DNA of 64,000 nt from RPQJ01 sp963748985 (GTDB lineage Bacteria; Pseudomonadota; Gammaproteobacteria; Steroidobacterales; Steroidobacteraceae), in assembly GCA_963748985.1 (NCBI GenBank), contig CAVVKQ010000024.1, positions 1 through 64,000 of the forward strand, written 5' to 3'. Positions 1 through 8,328 of this stretch are shown in pieces (within the stretch, counting starts at the first letter, position 1; the number at the start of each line of letters is the position of its first letter). The notes beneath the pieces were generated by a model. The model searched no databases and was not told the DNA's origin. It worked only from the letters and a program-made list of their open reading frames with translations. Position numbers and translations under genes: made by a program.

Positions 1-126
1 CTCCGCGGCGGCACTGGCAAGGCGTTCGGGCGCGACCGGCCGCCTCACTAGGTAGATCAGCGAATTGCGGGCTCCCGATTTGAGGGGGAATGTCGCGTGC
101 AACAGCGATCAATTCGCGGAGTCGTC

Positions 127-510
127 ATGAACACGAAATTCCTGTGTTGTGTCGCCGCTGCTTCCGTCGCCCTGCCGCTGCTGGCTGGCTGCCAGCGGTC
201 GCCCGAGATCAGCTACGCCAAGGACGTGGCACCGATTCTCGACAAGCACTGCAAGAGCTGCCACGTTGCCGGACAGGCCGGCTACGTCGTCAGCGGCTTC
301 GAACTCGAGAACTACGAGACGTTGATGAAGGGCACGCAATACGGACCCGTGGTCCTCCCTGGAGATCCGCTGACGAGCGTGCTCGTCATGCTGATCGAAG
401 GGCGCGCGGACCCGTCGCTGAAGATGCCGCATGGCGAGGCCAAGCCACTCGAGCCGGCGGAGGTTGCGACCATCCGGCAGTGGGTCGAGCAAGGCGCAAA
501 GAACAATTAG
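127..510 (+). CDS. c-type cytochrome lipoprotein (planctomycete-type cytochrome C domain)
   Basis: A 127-residue protein with a lipoprotein signal peptide ending in the lipobox LAGC (Cys22) and one haem c attachment motif CKSCH at residues 42-46. The segment SYAKDVAPILDKHC just before the haem site is typical of the planctomycete-type cytochrome C domain (known family feature). It is probably a membrane-anchored periplasmic electron carrier; the partner is unknown. The ATG at 127 was preferred to an in-frame upstream start at 97 because GGAG lies at 118-121 and the signal peptide begins there. No obvious operon partner: the next gene is convergent. Confidence 0.85.
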   Translation: MNTKFLCCVAAASVALPLLAGCQRSPEISYAKDVAPILDKHCKSCHVAGQAGYVVSGFELENYETLMKGTQYGPVVLPGDPLTSVLVMLIEGRADPSLKMPHGEAKPLEPAEVATIRQWVEQGAKNN

Positions 511-562
511 CGCAAAGCGGCGTTGGGCCGGGCCCGGCGGCACGGCCCAACAGAGGACCACG

Positions 563-1825
563 TCAGTTCCGTTTCACGCCCTCGTTCTTCAGGGCCTCGA
601 GCCCCGCCAGGTCGAGGCTTGCAACGGCTGTCTTGAGCTCCGCGATGCTCGTGGCCTCGCCGCTCAACTTGACCGAGAACCGCTCGCCCAGCACGGTCGA
701 GTATTCGCCGCTCTTCCGCTCCCTGTCCCACTCCTCGTGGACGAGTCGGCCGTCCTGCCTGTAGGTCTTTTCGTAACCCTGGTCCGTTTCCCGCTCCTGC
801 TCGCCGGCAGCCCAGCCGGCGAACGCCATCATTCCTTTCATGCCGCCCATATCGATGATCTCGAGGCGCAGTGAACGCCCCGCATCGTCCGAGTACGTCC
901 CACGAGCCTCGCTGACCTGCATCCCCATGGCGTTGTTGCGTTCAGCCGAAATCTCCGTCCGCTTCAGACCGGCAAGAGACTCCGGCACGAAGGGCTTGAT
1001 CCGATCGGGTGCCAGCGATTCGACCTGGTCTCCCCCACCCGCCACCGCGGACAGGATCTCTCCGGCAGCCTCGCGCTGGGCATTCACGTCGCCGGACTTC
1101 TGTGCGGCTTCCATCTTCTTGCCCGCCTCCTCCGCCTGCCGCGCCATGGACTCCAGCTTGCCCATGGGGCTGTCCTCGTCGAAGCCACCACCGTCACGCG
1201 AGTCGCTGACGCCGGGCGAACCTGCACCGCGCATGGCGCCGCCAACGCCAACGATGCCGCCCACCGCGAAGCTGATCAGCCAGCTCAGGACGATCGCGAT
1301 GACAAAGGTGACTGCCGTGTAGCCGGCGGCCTTCTCAGCCGGACACTTCATGGTCTGCGGCAGGCCGAGATAGAGCAGATAGATGCCGTAGACGCCGCCT
1401 GCCAGCAAAACAAGCATCGAAACCCAAGGCAGGACCTGGCCGATACCGGCAATCCAACTGGCTGTCGAGGCGTAGACCACTGCCTTGAAGGCCTGCACGT
1501 TGTTCTTCTGGCCACCGAACGTGGGAGCCAGCGCATCGACGATCAGTGACAGGACGTACACGGACGCAAGCCCCAGCACGTAGCTCATGATCATGCCGCT
1601 GAGTCCCGCACCGATGCCGGCGCGATACGTCCCGAGGAACGGCAGGTTGATACCGATGACGCTGTACTTGAGGAAGCCGAACACCGCTGGAATCGCGGCG
1701 AGGAACAGCACGTAGTCCTTGTAGATGCCCCCGATCGTCGCCGGTTCGGAGGCGATGACGGGCCACTCGGTGCGCGGCGTTCCCAGGATGGCCTTGACGC
1801 GTGCAATCTGCTTGCTGAGGTCCAT
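563..1825 (-). CDS. Yip1-domain membrane protein with long soluble C-terminal region
   Basis: A 420-residue protein. The N-terminal half (residues about 1-210) resembles the Yip1 family: MDLSKQIARVKAILGTPRTEW, then about five hydrophobic segments. The second half is soluble and polar, with a charged stretch (METARQAEEAGKKMEAAQ-like) and a region similar in style to bacterial DUF-type stress proteins; no catalytic motif was recognised. Bacterial Yip1 proteins are poorly characterised membrane proteins, so no function is assigned. The ATG at 1825 is preceded by AAAGGGGGAG, a strong ribosome site, which excludes longer in-frame starts. It is divergent from the dodecin gene with 163 bases between them. 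Confidence 0.8.
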   Translation of the reverse strand: MDLSKQIARVKAILGTPRTEWPVIASEPATIGGIYKDYVLFLAAIPAVFGFLKYSVIGINLPFLGTYRAGIGAGLSGMIMSYVLGLASVYVLSLIVDALAPTFGGQKNNVQAFKAVVYASTASWIAGIGQVLPWVSMLVLLAGGVYGIYLLYLGLPQTMKCPAEKAAGYTAVTFVIAIVLSWLISFAVGGIVGVGGAMRGAGSPGVSDSRDGGGFDEDSPMGKLESMARQAEEAGKKMEAAQKSGDVNAQREAAGEILSAVAGGGDQVESLAPDRIKPFVPESLAGLKRTEISAERNNAMGMQVSEARGTYSDDAGRSLRLEIIDMGGMKGMMAFAGWAAGEQERETDQGYEKTYRQDGRLVHEEWDRERKSGEYSTVLGERFSVKLSGEATSIAELKTAVASLDLAGLEALKNEGVKRN

Positions 1826-1988
1826 GATCGCTCCCCCTTTCGACGATGACGGCCCGAGGCGCGATCTTGCTCTCCTTGATGGTGCGCAACAAGCCGCGGG
1901 TCTTCTCCTGCACTGCCGCAGGCGTATGCTGACGGCAGCGAGCCGCACTTCTGCGGCCCGCACGTCGTTACACAGGGGAGTGAGCACG

Positions 1989-2213
1989 ATGGCGAAGAAG
2001 AAATCAGACAGTGGCGTGTATCGCGTCACCGAGATCATCGGCACGAGCACGGTGTCCTGGGAAGACGCGGCGACCAGTGCCGTGGAGACGGCGGCGAAAT
2101 CGCTACGTGACCTGCGCGTTGCCGAGGTCAGCAAGCTCGACATGAAAGTCGAGGACGGCAAGGTCGTCGCGTACCGAGCGCGAGTTTCGCTGTCCTTCAA
2201 ATACGAGGCGTGA
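1989..2213 (+). CDS. Dodecin family flavin-binding protein
   Basis: A 74-residue protein matching the dodecin fold: VYRVTEIIGTSTVSWEDA, then AAKSLRDLRVAEVSKLDMKVEDGKV and a final beta strand. Dodecins form hollow dodecamers that bind riboflavin, FMN or CoA in the cytosol, storing or buffering flavin. The conserved Trp in SWEDA stacks on the isoalloxazine ring in characterised members, and it is present here. The ATG is preceded by AGGGGAG about nine bases upstream. Monocistronic as far as can be seen, divergent from the Yip1-domain gene. Length is normal for the family (65-75 residues). Confidence 0.93.
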   Translation: MAKKKSDSGVYRVTEIIGTSTVSWEDAATSAVETAAKSLRDLRVAEVSKLDMKVEDGKVVAYRARVSLSFKYEA

Positions 2214-2282
2214 CGGCAGGACCTCGACGCCGACGGTGTCGTCGCTGCCGCGGATCAGCAACGCGGCACGACGACCGTCGGC

Positions 2283-2594
2283 CTACTCGGCCTTGAGATC
2301 CCGAATTCGGCGCCGCAGTGCGAGGAGCGCCGCTTCCTCCCAGCCAGGCTGGTTCGGCGCGTCCACACAAGACTTGGTGTCAACCGACAGGGATTCGACA
2401 TGGCGCTCGACCCGCTTGAGCACGATGGTCTCCCAGTCCGTGGATCCCACGTCCCCTCGCGGTTGCCCGCGCCGCTCGACGGGTGCGTCGCAAGTCGACT
2501 CTGTGAGCTTCTTCTGCTTGGGCACTGGCGCTGACCCTCCCATACCTTCAAAAGCATAGGCCCGCACGCCGACCGCGACTGCGACCGCCGTCAC
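2283..2594 (-). CDS. Hypothetical protein
   Basis: An open frame of 103 residues from a GTG, or 86 residues from the internal ATG at 2543, which has AAGG a few bases upstream. The C-terminal half (GWEEAALLALRRRIRDLKAE) looks like a genuine amphipathic helix and the composition is protein-like, but no family was recognised. It is convergent with the dodecin gene and divergent from the kinase gene. Existence as a gene is uncertain. Confidence 0.35.
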   Translation of the reverse strand: MTAVAVAVGVRAYAFEGMGGSAPVPKQKKLTESTCDAPVERRGQPRGDVGSTDWETIVLKRVERHVESLSVDTKSCVDAPNQPGWEEAALLALRRRIRDLKAE

Positions 2595-2808
2595 ATCGTG
2601 TGGGGGTGTTTGGATTCGTCTCCCACCCTCGAGGGACGGAGCAAGGCTAGTCTCGAACTCGCAGTCGCCGCCACGGTTTGTTGCATCCTTTCCGTGGCTT
2701 ACAGATTACAACTCGACCAACCTGCAGGATATCTCCAGGACTGCGCTCAGGCTTGATCGAACCGATCGAGATATCTGCTGGACCTGCACGGACTCATGGC
2801 CTACAAAG

Positions 2809-4554
2809 ATGCTCCTGCCTTACAGCACACAAACCACCGGCACCATGGGTTTGCAGACATTCAAAGTCGAGACCAGTGCAATGGCCGAGCCGGACCGTGA
2901 CATCACAAGTCCGCTGCCGCCTGAGCTGACCGACCACGCCTCGAGCGCTGCATTGCCGTCGCTGAAGACGGCGTCGTGGCATTCCGACCCGGTCGCCCGA
3001 GTTTCTACCGGGCCCGCTGCAGGCCCTGGAACCGTGCTGCGTCAGCGCTATGTGCTCGAGCAGGAGCTTGGCCGCGGCGGCATGGGCACTGTGTACCGGG
3101 CGCTGGACCGCAACAAGGAAGACCTCCCGCCGCCGCATCGTTACGTGGCCGTCAAAGTGTTGCGCGAAGAGTTCGCGCATCGTCCGGATGCGCTGCAGGC
3201 ACTGCGTCGCGAGGCGCACCAGTCGCAGGCGCTGTCCCATCCAGGCATCGTCAACGTCTTCGACTTCGATCGCGACGGCGACGTGTACTTCATCACGATG
3301 GAGCTGCTCGAGGGCGAGCTGCTGAGCGACCTGATCCAGCGTATGCGGCCCGGCAAGCTGACGCGCCAGGCGGCGACCGACATCCTGCGCGACCTCGGCA
3401 ACGCAGTCGCGTACGCGCACTCGCGCGGTGTACTGCACATGGATCTCAAGCCCGGCAACGTGATGATCACGACGCAGGGTGACGTACGCGTGCTGGATTT
3501 TGGCCTCGCGCATCCGCACGTGACGGAGCCATGGATATCGGATCACCCGCCTCCGTTCCATGCGGCCACACCGACGTATGCGAGCTGCGAACAGTTGGAC
3601 GGTGCCGCTCCGGATGTCCGCGACGATGTATTCAGCCTGGCCTGCGTGGCATACGAGCTCTTGAGTGGAGAGCACCCGTTCGGACGATGTTCAGCCCGGG
3701 AAGCGCGCGACCAGGGCCAGCGACCGCGCCGTATTCGCGGCCTGTCGCGGAGGGAGTGGCGGGCGCTCCGTCAGGGCCTCGCCTGGACCAGGGGCGATCG
3801 GCCACGCAGCGTCGCCGATCTGCTCGACGGGCTCGGCCTCGTGGCAACACCGCAGCCTGCCCATCCGAGGCACAGGTTCGAGCGGCAACCCGTGCGACAC
3901 GGCATTTCGCGCTGGTGGCTGGCGGTCGTGGGCCTCGGCATCCTCGCGGTCGGGCTCTATGTCGCCTGGGTGCGACTGGCACCTGACAGCGTCCCTGGAA
4001 TACTGCCCGATGAAATTGCGCGCCCGTCGCCGCGCGAGGAACCGCCGCAGGCAATCGCTGCAGCAGCCGATTCCACTGCCGTGGAATCCACGCCGGCCGA
4101 GCCCGAACTCTCCGACTCCCTGGTGACCGCCGAGGATCTTGTTCCACCGGACTTCGCCGCAGCCATTGCGCGGACGGTGGCGCCGACACCGGTCATCGCG
4201 ACGGCGACTGGTCCCGGGCGGCTGGGGTTCGAGGCGGACACGATCACGGTCAGCGAGTCTGCAGGGGTGGTGCCGTTGCGCGTGGTGCGCCGCGGCGGCG
4301 CCGCGGGCACGGTCTCGTTCGGCTGGAGAACCATCGACGACAGCGCGGTGGCGGACCTTGACTATGCCGGACTCGGCACGGTCCAGGGATCCATCGGACC
4401 CGGTGAGACGAGCAAGACACTCCTCATTCCGATCGTTTCCGACGCCGTCAGGGAGTCAACCGAACTGTTCGACGTTGCCATCGAGGACCCGACCGCTGGC
4501 GCAACGCTCGGCAACATCACACAGATCACCGTCATCATCGTGGACGATGACTGA
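2809..4554 (+). CDS. Ser/Thr protein kinase with transmembrane segment and C-terminal Calx-beta domain
   Basis: A 581-residue protein. The kinase domain spans about residues 80-350: Gly-rich loop GRGGMGTVY, ATP lysine K116 in VAVKVL, catalytic loop HMDLKPGN (D212) and DFG at 230-232. The usual Arg before the catalytic Asp is Met, so this is a non-RD kinase, and the APE-region motif is replaced by TYASCEQL. One membrane segment (about 369-388) is followed by a Pro/Ala-rich linker and a Calx-beta domain (about 470-581, GRLGFEADTITVSESAG to VIIVDDD) predicted to be periplasmic. This suggests a receptor kinase with an adhesion or Ca-binding sensor outside, by inference. Starts at 2845 or 2881 are also possible; no start has a clear ribosome site. 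Confidence 0.88.
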   Translation: MLLPYSTQTTGTMGLQTFKVETSAMAEPDRDITSPLPPELTDHASSAALPSLKTASWHSDPVARVSTGPAAGPGTVLRQRYVLEQELGRGGMGTVYRALDRNKEDLPPPHRYVAVKVLREEFAHRPDALQALRREAHQSQALSHPGIVNVFDFDRDGDVYFITMELLEGELLSDLIQRMRPGKLTRQAATDILRDLGNAVAYAHSRGVLHMDLKPGNVMITTQGDVRVLDFGLAHPHVTEPWISDHPPPFHAATPTYASCEQLDGAAPDVRDDVFSLACVAYELLSGEHPFGRCSAREARDQGQRPRRIRGLSRREWRALRQGLAWTRGDRPRSVADLLDGLGLVATPQPAHPRHRFERQPVRHGISRWWLAVVGLGILAVGLYVAWVRLAPDSVPGILPDEIARPSPREEPPQAIAAAADSTAVESTPAEPELSDSLVTAEDLVPPDFAAAIARTVAPTPVIATATGPGRLGFEADTITVSESAGVVPLRVVRRGGAAGTVSFGWRTIDDSAVADLDYAGLGTVQGSIGPGETSKTLLIPIVSDAVRESTELFDVAIEDPTAGATLGNITQITVIIVDDD

Positions 4555-4617
4555 ACCGGTGCGTGACATGAAACCGCGCGATTCCACGACGCCGTCCGCT
4601 TTCCGGCACCGGACGAC

Positions 4618-5262
4618 TCAACCTTTCCCCCGCGCGTTCACCCATGCCACCAACTCGCCCAGGACCTCGGCAACGGCTTGATCGAACGCCTCGGCGATGG
4701 CGCCCACTCGATTCTCGCTGGCGGTAACGGCCGCCTTGAAGCTGCGGTCACTTACGACGACCCGATCCTGTACGCGATCCAGTGCTGCATGCACCTCCAC
4801 CACGATCGTCGGCGCGACAGCCTGGCCAAGGTCGTAGCGAGCCTCGAACGTCCGCACGTCGAGCTTGAGCACATAGTCGCTGCGCGCGATCTCTGCGCGG
4901 TCGACCAGGCGAGCCGGACCCTGGTCTGCGTCGAAGGTGCGTTGCAGGGCCGAGTCGAACAGGGCCGCCGACGAGGTCACCCAGCGCGCGTCCTTGATGT
5001 AGGCCGCTTGCGTGCCGGTGACGGTCAGGATGCGGTCACCGGCGGCCGCGCGATCGAAGCCCGTAGCCACCAGCAGGACGCCGAAGCCTGGCTCGCCTGA
5101 GACCACCTTCTGCAACTGCGGCGTCGTGGCGCCGAAGCGATAGAGCTGGGCCGGGTCCGTCTTCGGGAAGAGCGAAATGCAGCCAGCCAGCAGGCTCGTC
5201 GCGGCGACCAGCATTGCGCCGCGGATCATGGACTGCAAGACAGTAGACCACGGGGCGATCAT
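4618..5262 (-). CDS. ABC-transport auxiliary lipoprotein (PqiC/DUF330-like)
   Basis: A 214-residue lipoprotein with signal peptide and lipobox LLAGC (Cys28). The body matches the ABC-type transport auxiliary component family (PF03886, the PqiC-like lipoproteins): YRFG near the N terminus, a central IARSDYVLKLDVRTFEARYD region and a C-terminal AFDQAVAEVLGELVAWV helix. Such lipoproteins sit in the outer membrane and partner MCE proteins that carry lipids across the periplasm. It is the last gene of a four-gene operon. Its ATG overlaps the stop of the MCE gene by ATGA, implying translational coupling. Confidence 0.87.
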   Translation of the reverse strand: MIAPWSTVLQSMIRGAMLVAATSLLAGCISLFPKTDPAQLYRFGATTPQLQKVVSGEPGFGVLLVATGFDRAAAGDRILTVTGTQAAYIKDARWVTSSAALFDSALQRTFDADQGPARLVDRAEIARSDYVLKLDVRTFEARYDLGQAVAPTIVVEVHAALDRVQDRVVVSDRSFKAAVTASENRVGAIAEAFDQAVAEVLGELVAWVNARGKG

Positions 5263-6197
5263 GGCTCGACCTCGATTTCCTGCGCTGGCGGTTTCGTGAG
5301 CAGTCCGTGGGGACTTTGTTGCATCTCGCCCAGTACCCGGTCAAAGCTCTCGGCAGCGAGCTGCAGGCTGGCGCTGGCCGATGTGATCTGCTGCAAACCG
5401 GTGGTGGCGAAGTCGCCCGTTGGACCCTCCAGCCTGCCCATCATCGTGCGCAGGTCCCTGGCTGCGGCCTCGATGTCGGTCGCTGCGCTACCCAGCTTTG
5501 CCACGATGTGACGACCATCGCCATTGACCAGGGCGTTGCTCGACGCGGCCAGTTCGCCAATCTGCTGCGCCGCATGGTCCGCGCTCTGCAATGCGCGTTG
5601 TGCGTCGGCAATGATCGCCTTGCGTTCGTGCAGCTCGGCGGTCACGGCCTGCACATCGTCCAGCATACCGCTGAGACGCTTGATGTTCTCTTCCGACAGG
5701 ACGCGGTTGACCCGGTCGAGGGCCTCGACTGCACGCGCCAGGACGCTGCCGCCGCTGGCCAGCAAGTCGGAGAGCATGCCGCGCTCGGAGCGGATGCGCG
5801 GCACGGTGCCCTTGGGGACCGCCCGTTTCAACAGCCGATGGCCGGGTGTACCTGCGGTGATCTGCACGTAGTTCACCCCGGTGATGCCCTGCGGTTCCAG
5901 CGTCGCGAAACTGTCGACACGGATCGGCACGTCCGACGTCACCTTGGCCCTGGCGATCACCTGCGTGGGATCGACGGTGTCGAGCGAGATCCCGGTGACC
6001 TCCCCGACCTTGATGCCATTGAAATGAACCTCGCCGCCCTGCGACAAGCCGCGCACCGGCCCTGCGAAGACGATGTCGTAGTAGTCGTAGTCCTGGTTGA
6101 ACTTGTACGCCGCCAGCCAGACGCTGAAGACGACCATGCCGATCACCAGCAGGGTCGAAGTGAGGCCCACGAGGGCGTAGTTGGCGTTGCGCTCCAT
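5259..6197 (-). CDS. MCE/MlaD family substrate-binding protein
   Basis: A 312-residue protein with one N-terminal membrane segment (about residues 8-30), then an MCE domain (about 38-115; YYDIVFAGPVRGLSQGGEVHFNGIKVGEV) and a long helical C-terminal region rich in Ala, Leu and Asp that is expected to form a coiled barrel or needle. It would bind and conduct lipids between membranes. Starting at the ATG at 6197, it overlaps the ATPase stop by ATGA; a longer in-frame extension was rejected. It is longer than MlaD itself (about 180 residues), nearer to other single-MCE proteins of the YrbD type. Confidence 0.92.
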   Translation of the reverse strand: MERNANYALVGLTSTLLVIGMVVFSVWLAAYKFNQDYDYYDIVFAGPVRGLSQGGEVHFNGIKVGEVTGISLDTVDPTQVIARAKVTSDVPIRVDSFATLEPQGITGVNYVQITAGTPGHRLLKRAVPKGTVPRIRSERGMLSDLLASGGSVLARAVEALDRVNRVLSEENIKRLSGMLDDVQAVTAELHERKAIIADAQRALQSADHAAQQIGELAASSNALVNGDGRHIVAKLGSAATDIEAAARDLRTMMGRLEGPTGDFATTGLQQITSASASLQLAAESFDRVLGEMQQSPHGLLTKPPAQEIEVEP

Positions 6198-7009
6198 CAG
6201 CGTGCTCCTCGTGCAGCGCGCAAACCGGACGCCATGCGTCCACGTGGACCGCCAAAATACTCCTGGATCCACGGATGGTCGGACTTTTCGAGTTCGCGCA
6301 CGGGCGCCATGGCAACCACCTTCTTGTCCGCGAGGACGGCCACCTGGTCGGTGATGGTATAGAGGCTGTCGAGATCGTGGGTGATCATGAAGACGGTCAG
6401 GTCCAGGCTGTCGGCAAGATCGCGGATCAGTTCATCGAAGGCCGCTGCACTGATCGGGTCGAGTCCCGAAGTCGGCTCATCCAGGAACAACAGTTCCGGG
6501 TCCAGCGCCAGGGCGCGCGCAAGGCTGGCGCGTTTGATCATGCCTCCGGAAAGCTCGGCGGGCTTCAAGGCCCCGGCACCGGGTGGCAGGCCGGCCAGCG
6601 CGATCTTCAGGTCCGCCAGCTCGTCGATTTCGTCCTTGAGCATGTCGGTGTGCTCGAAGAGTGGAGCGGCCACGTTCTCCTTCACCGTGAGGTTCGACCA
6701 CAGGGCGCCTTGCTGGAACAGGACGCCCCAGCGACGGTTGATCGCCGTCCATTGCCGCCGCCGGGCATAACGGATGTCCTGGCCGAAAATCCGGACCGAT
6801 CCGCCTTCGGCGCTTCTCAGGCCGATGATCGTGTTCAGCAGCACCGACTTGCCGGTACCCGAGGCGCCGACAACACCCACGACATCGCCCCGATTCACCA
6901 CCAGGTCGAGCTGGTCGTGGATCGTACGATCGCCGATGCGCGAGATCAGTCCACGCACCTCGATGGGCGGGGCCTCCCTGTCCAGGGGTGCTTCGTCGTA
7001 TTCCGTCAT
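6197..7009 (-). CDS. MlaF-like ABC transporter ATP-binding protein
   Basis: A 270-residue ABC ATPase. Walker A is GASGTGKS (K54), the signature is LSGGM, Walker B is LLFLDEPTSGLDP, and the switch His lies in MITHDLD. LSGGMIKRASLARALALDPELL is the characteristic wording of the MlaF/Mkl family that energises MCE lipid transport. It works in the cytoplasm with the permease encoded immediately upstream. Start and stop overlap both neighbours by ATGA. Confidence 0.95.
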   Translation of the reverse strand: MTEYDEAPLDREAPPIEVRGLISRIGDRTIHDQLDLVVNRGDVVGVVGASGTGKSVLLNTIIGLRSAEGGSVRIFGQDIRYARRRQWTAINRRWGVLFQQGALWSNLTVKENVAAPLFEHTDMLKDEIDELADLKIALAGLPPGAGALKPAELSGGMIKRASLARALALDPELLFLDEPTSGLDPISAAAFDELIRDLADSLDLTVFMITHDLDSLYTITDQVAVLADKKVVAMAPVRELEKSDHPWIQEYFGGPRGRMASGLRAARGAR

Positions 7010-8121
7010 ATGTCGAGCTTCATGTAGATCAGGGCGAAGATCGCATCGATCAGGATGGTGGCGAAGATCGCCTGCACGACCGCCGAGGTGACGCCGCGGC
7101 CGAGGGACTCGACATCTCCACCCACTTCCATGCCCTGCCGGCAGCCGATGGCGGCGATCACCCCCGCCAGCACCGGCGCTTTCGAGAGGCCGACCCAGAA
7201 GTGCATCACGCCGACGTCGTCGATCATGCGTTGCAGGAACAGCGTCGGACCCAGGTCCAGCACCCCCCAGGTGACGACCAGGCCGCCAGCGAGTCCCGCC
7301 AGGGTGGCGACGAAGGTGAGCAACGGAGTGATGAACAACAGCGCCATGAACCGCGGGAGCACCAGGGCATCGAAGGGATCGACTCCCAGCACCTGCATGG
7401 CGTCGATTTCCTGCTTCATCTTCATCGCGCCGATCTCGGCCGCGAAAGCCGAGGCCGAGCGGCCGGCCAGGAGCAGCGCGGTAACCACGACATTGAACTC
7501 GCGGAGAACCGCGATGCCGATGAGGTCCACGACGAAAACCTGGGCGCCAAAATCGCTGAGTATGTTGGCGCCCAGCAAGGCCACGACCGCGCCAATGAAG
7601 AAGGTCGTGGTGGCGACGATCGGTATCGCATCCAGCCCGGCCCTCTCTGCCAGGGCGAAGACGGCGGCCCAGCGCACCTTGGCCGGCCGACGGATCGCCC
7701 GACCGATGGCGAACAGCAGGTTACCGGTGAAGACATTGAGGTCGTAGACATCCAGGCCGACGCTGACGACGCTGCGGCCGAAACGTTCGAACAGCTCGTA
7801 CAACGGGCGCCGCTCCACGACCGGCGTCCTCGGTGCCGCGGTGGCATGGGCGACCAGGTCAAGCAGCCGCAGGATCTCCACGCGCGCGCTGATCCTGCCC
7901 TTTTCGGCTGCCTGTTCGACTGCCTTCAGGATGCCGTAGGCACCGGAGGTGTCGCAGCGGTCGATCCCGTTCGCGTCGATGGCGATGTCGCGCGAACCCT
8001 TCAGCGCGGCGCCGAGAAGCTCGTTGGCCGAGCCCATGCGCACGGCCGTCCAGTCGCCGGTCAGCACGGCAACCTTGCCTTGGTCGCTGGTCTCGAGCCG
8101 GAAGCCGGCCGGTTGGTTCAT
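7006..8121 (-). CDS. MlaE-family permease with N-terminal STAS domain
   Basis: A 371-residue protein. Residues about 1-95 form a STAS-like domain (VAVLTGDWTAVRMGSA to IDANGIDRCDTSGAYGIL), a role played in E. coli by the separate protein MlaB. The rest is an MlaE permease with about five membrane segments (IGAVVALLGANILSDFGAQVFVVDLIGIAVLREFN). Fusing the two explains the lack of an mlaB gene. It is the first gene of the operon permease-ATPase-MCE-lipoprotein. The ATG at 8121 was taken; a GTG at 8142 is possible and neither has a clear ribosome site. Confidence 0.92.
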   Translation of the reverse strand: MNQPAGFRLETSDQGKVAVLTGDWTAVRMGSANELLGAALKGSRDIAIDANGIDRCDTSGAYGILKAVEQAAEKGRISARVEILRLLDLVAHATAAPRTPVVERRPLYELFERFGRSVVSVGLDVYDLNVFTGNLLFAIGRAIRRPAKVRWAAVFALAERAGLDAIPIVATTTFFIGAVVALLGANILSDFGAQVFVVDLIGIAVLREFNVVVTALLLAGRSASAFAAEIGAMKMKQEIDAMQVLGVDPFDALVLPRFMALLFITPLLTFVATLAGLAGGLVVTWGVLDLGPTLFLQRMIDDVGVMHFWVGLSKAPVLAGVIAAIGCRQGMEVGGDVESLGRGVTSAVVQAIFATILIDAIFALIYMKLDI

Positions 8122-8255
8122 GCGTCGGTGCCGCAGTCGCACGGCCTGGGGATTCAGACGGCCTGAGGCGCGATCCTGCTCCTGTCGACGTTCGGCAACA
8201 AGTCGCGATGCGTTGTCGGGACAACGGCGCCTGTCGAGCAGGGAGCGCGCGCAAG

Positions 8256-8289
8256 GAAGGCCTCGACATCCTTACGATGCGAGGCCTTC
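8256..8289. terminator. Inverted repeat downstream of the haloperoxidase-like gene
   Basis: A perfect 10-base inverted repeat (GAAGGCCTCG and its complement) around a 14-base loop, between the end of the haloperoxidase-like gene and the start of the MCE operon. There is no T-run on either strand, so if it terminates transcription it does so weakly or with Rho. Confidence 0.4.
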
Positions 8290-8328
8290 ATCTGCGTGAG
8301 TCAAGGCGACTGGTTCAGGTCCTGGCGG

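Noticed and set aside
1..51. Possible C-terminal end of an upstream plus-strand gene (frame ending RDRPPH and TAG)
   Set aside because: Only 16 codons are visible and nothing in them is diagnostic.
7859..8269. Minus-strand open frame extending the STAS-permease upstream
   Set aside because: Different frame from the permease and overlapping its STAS domain; Arg/Pro-rich shadow.
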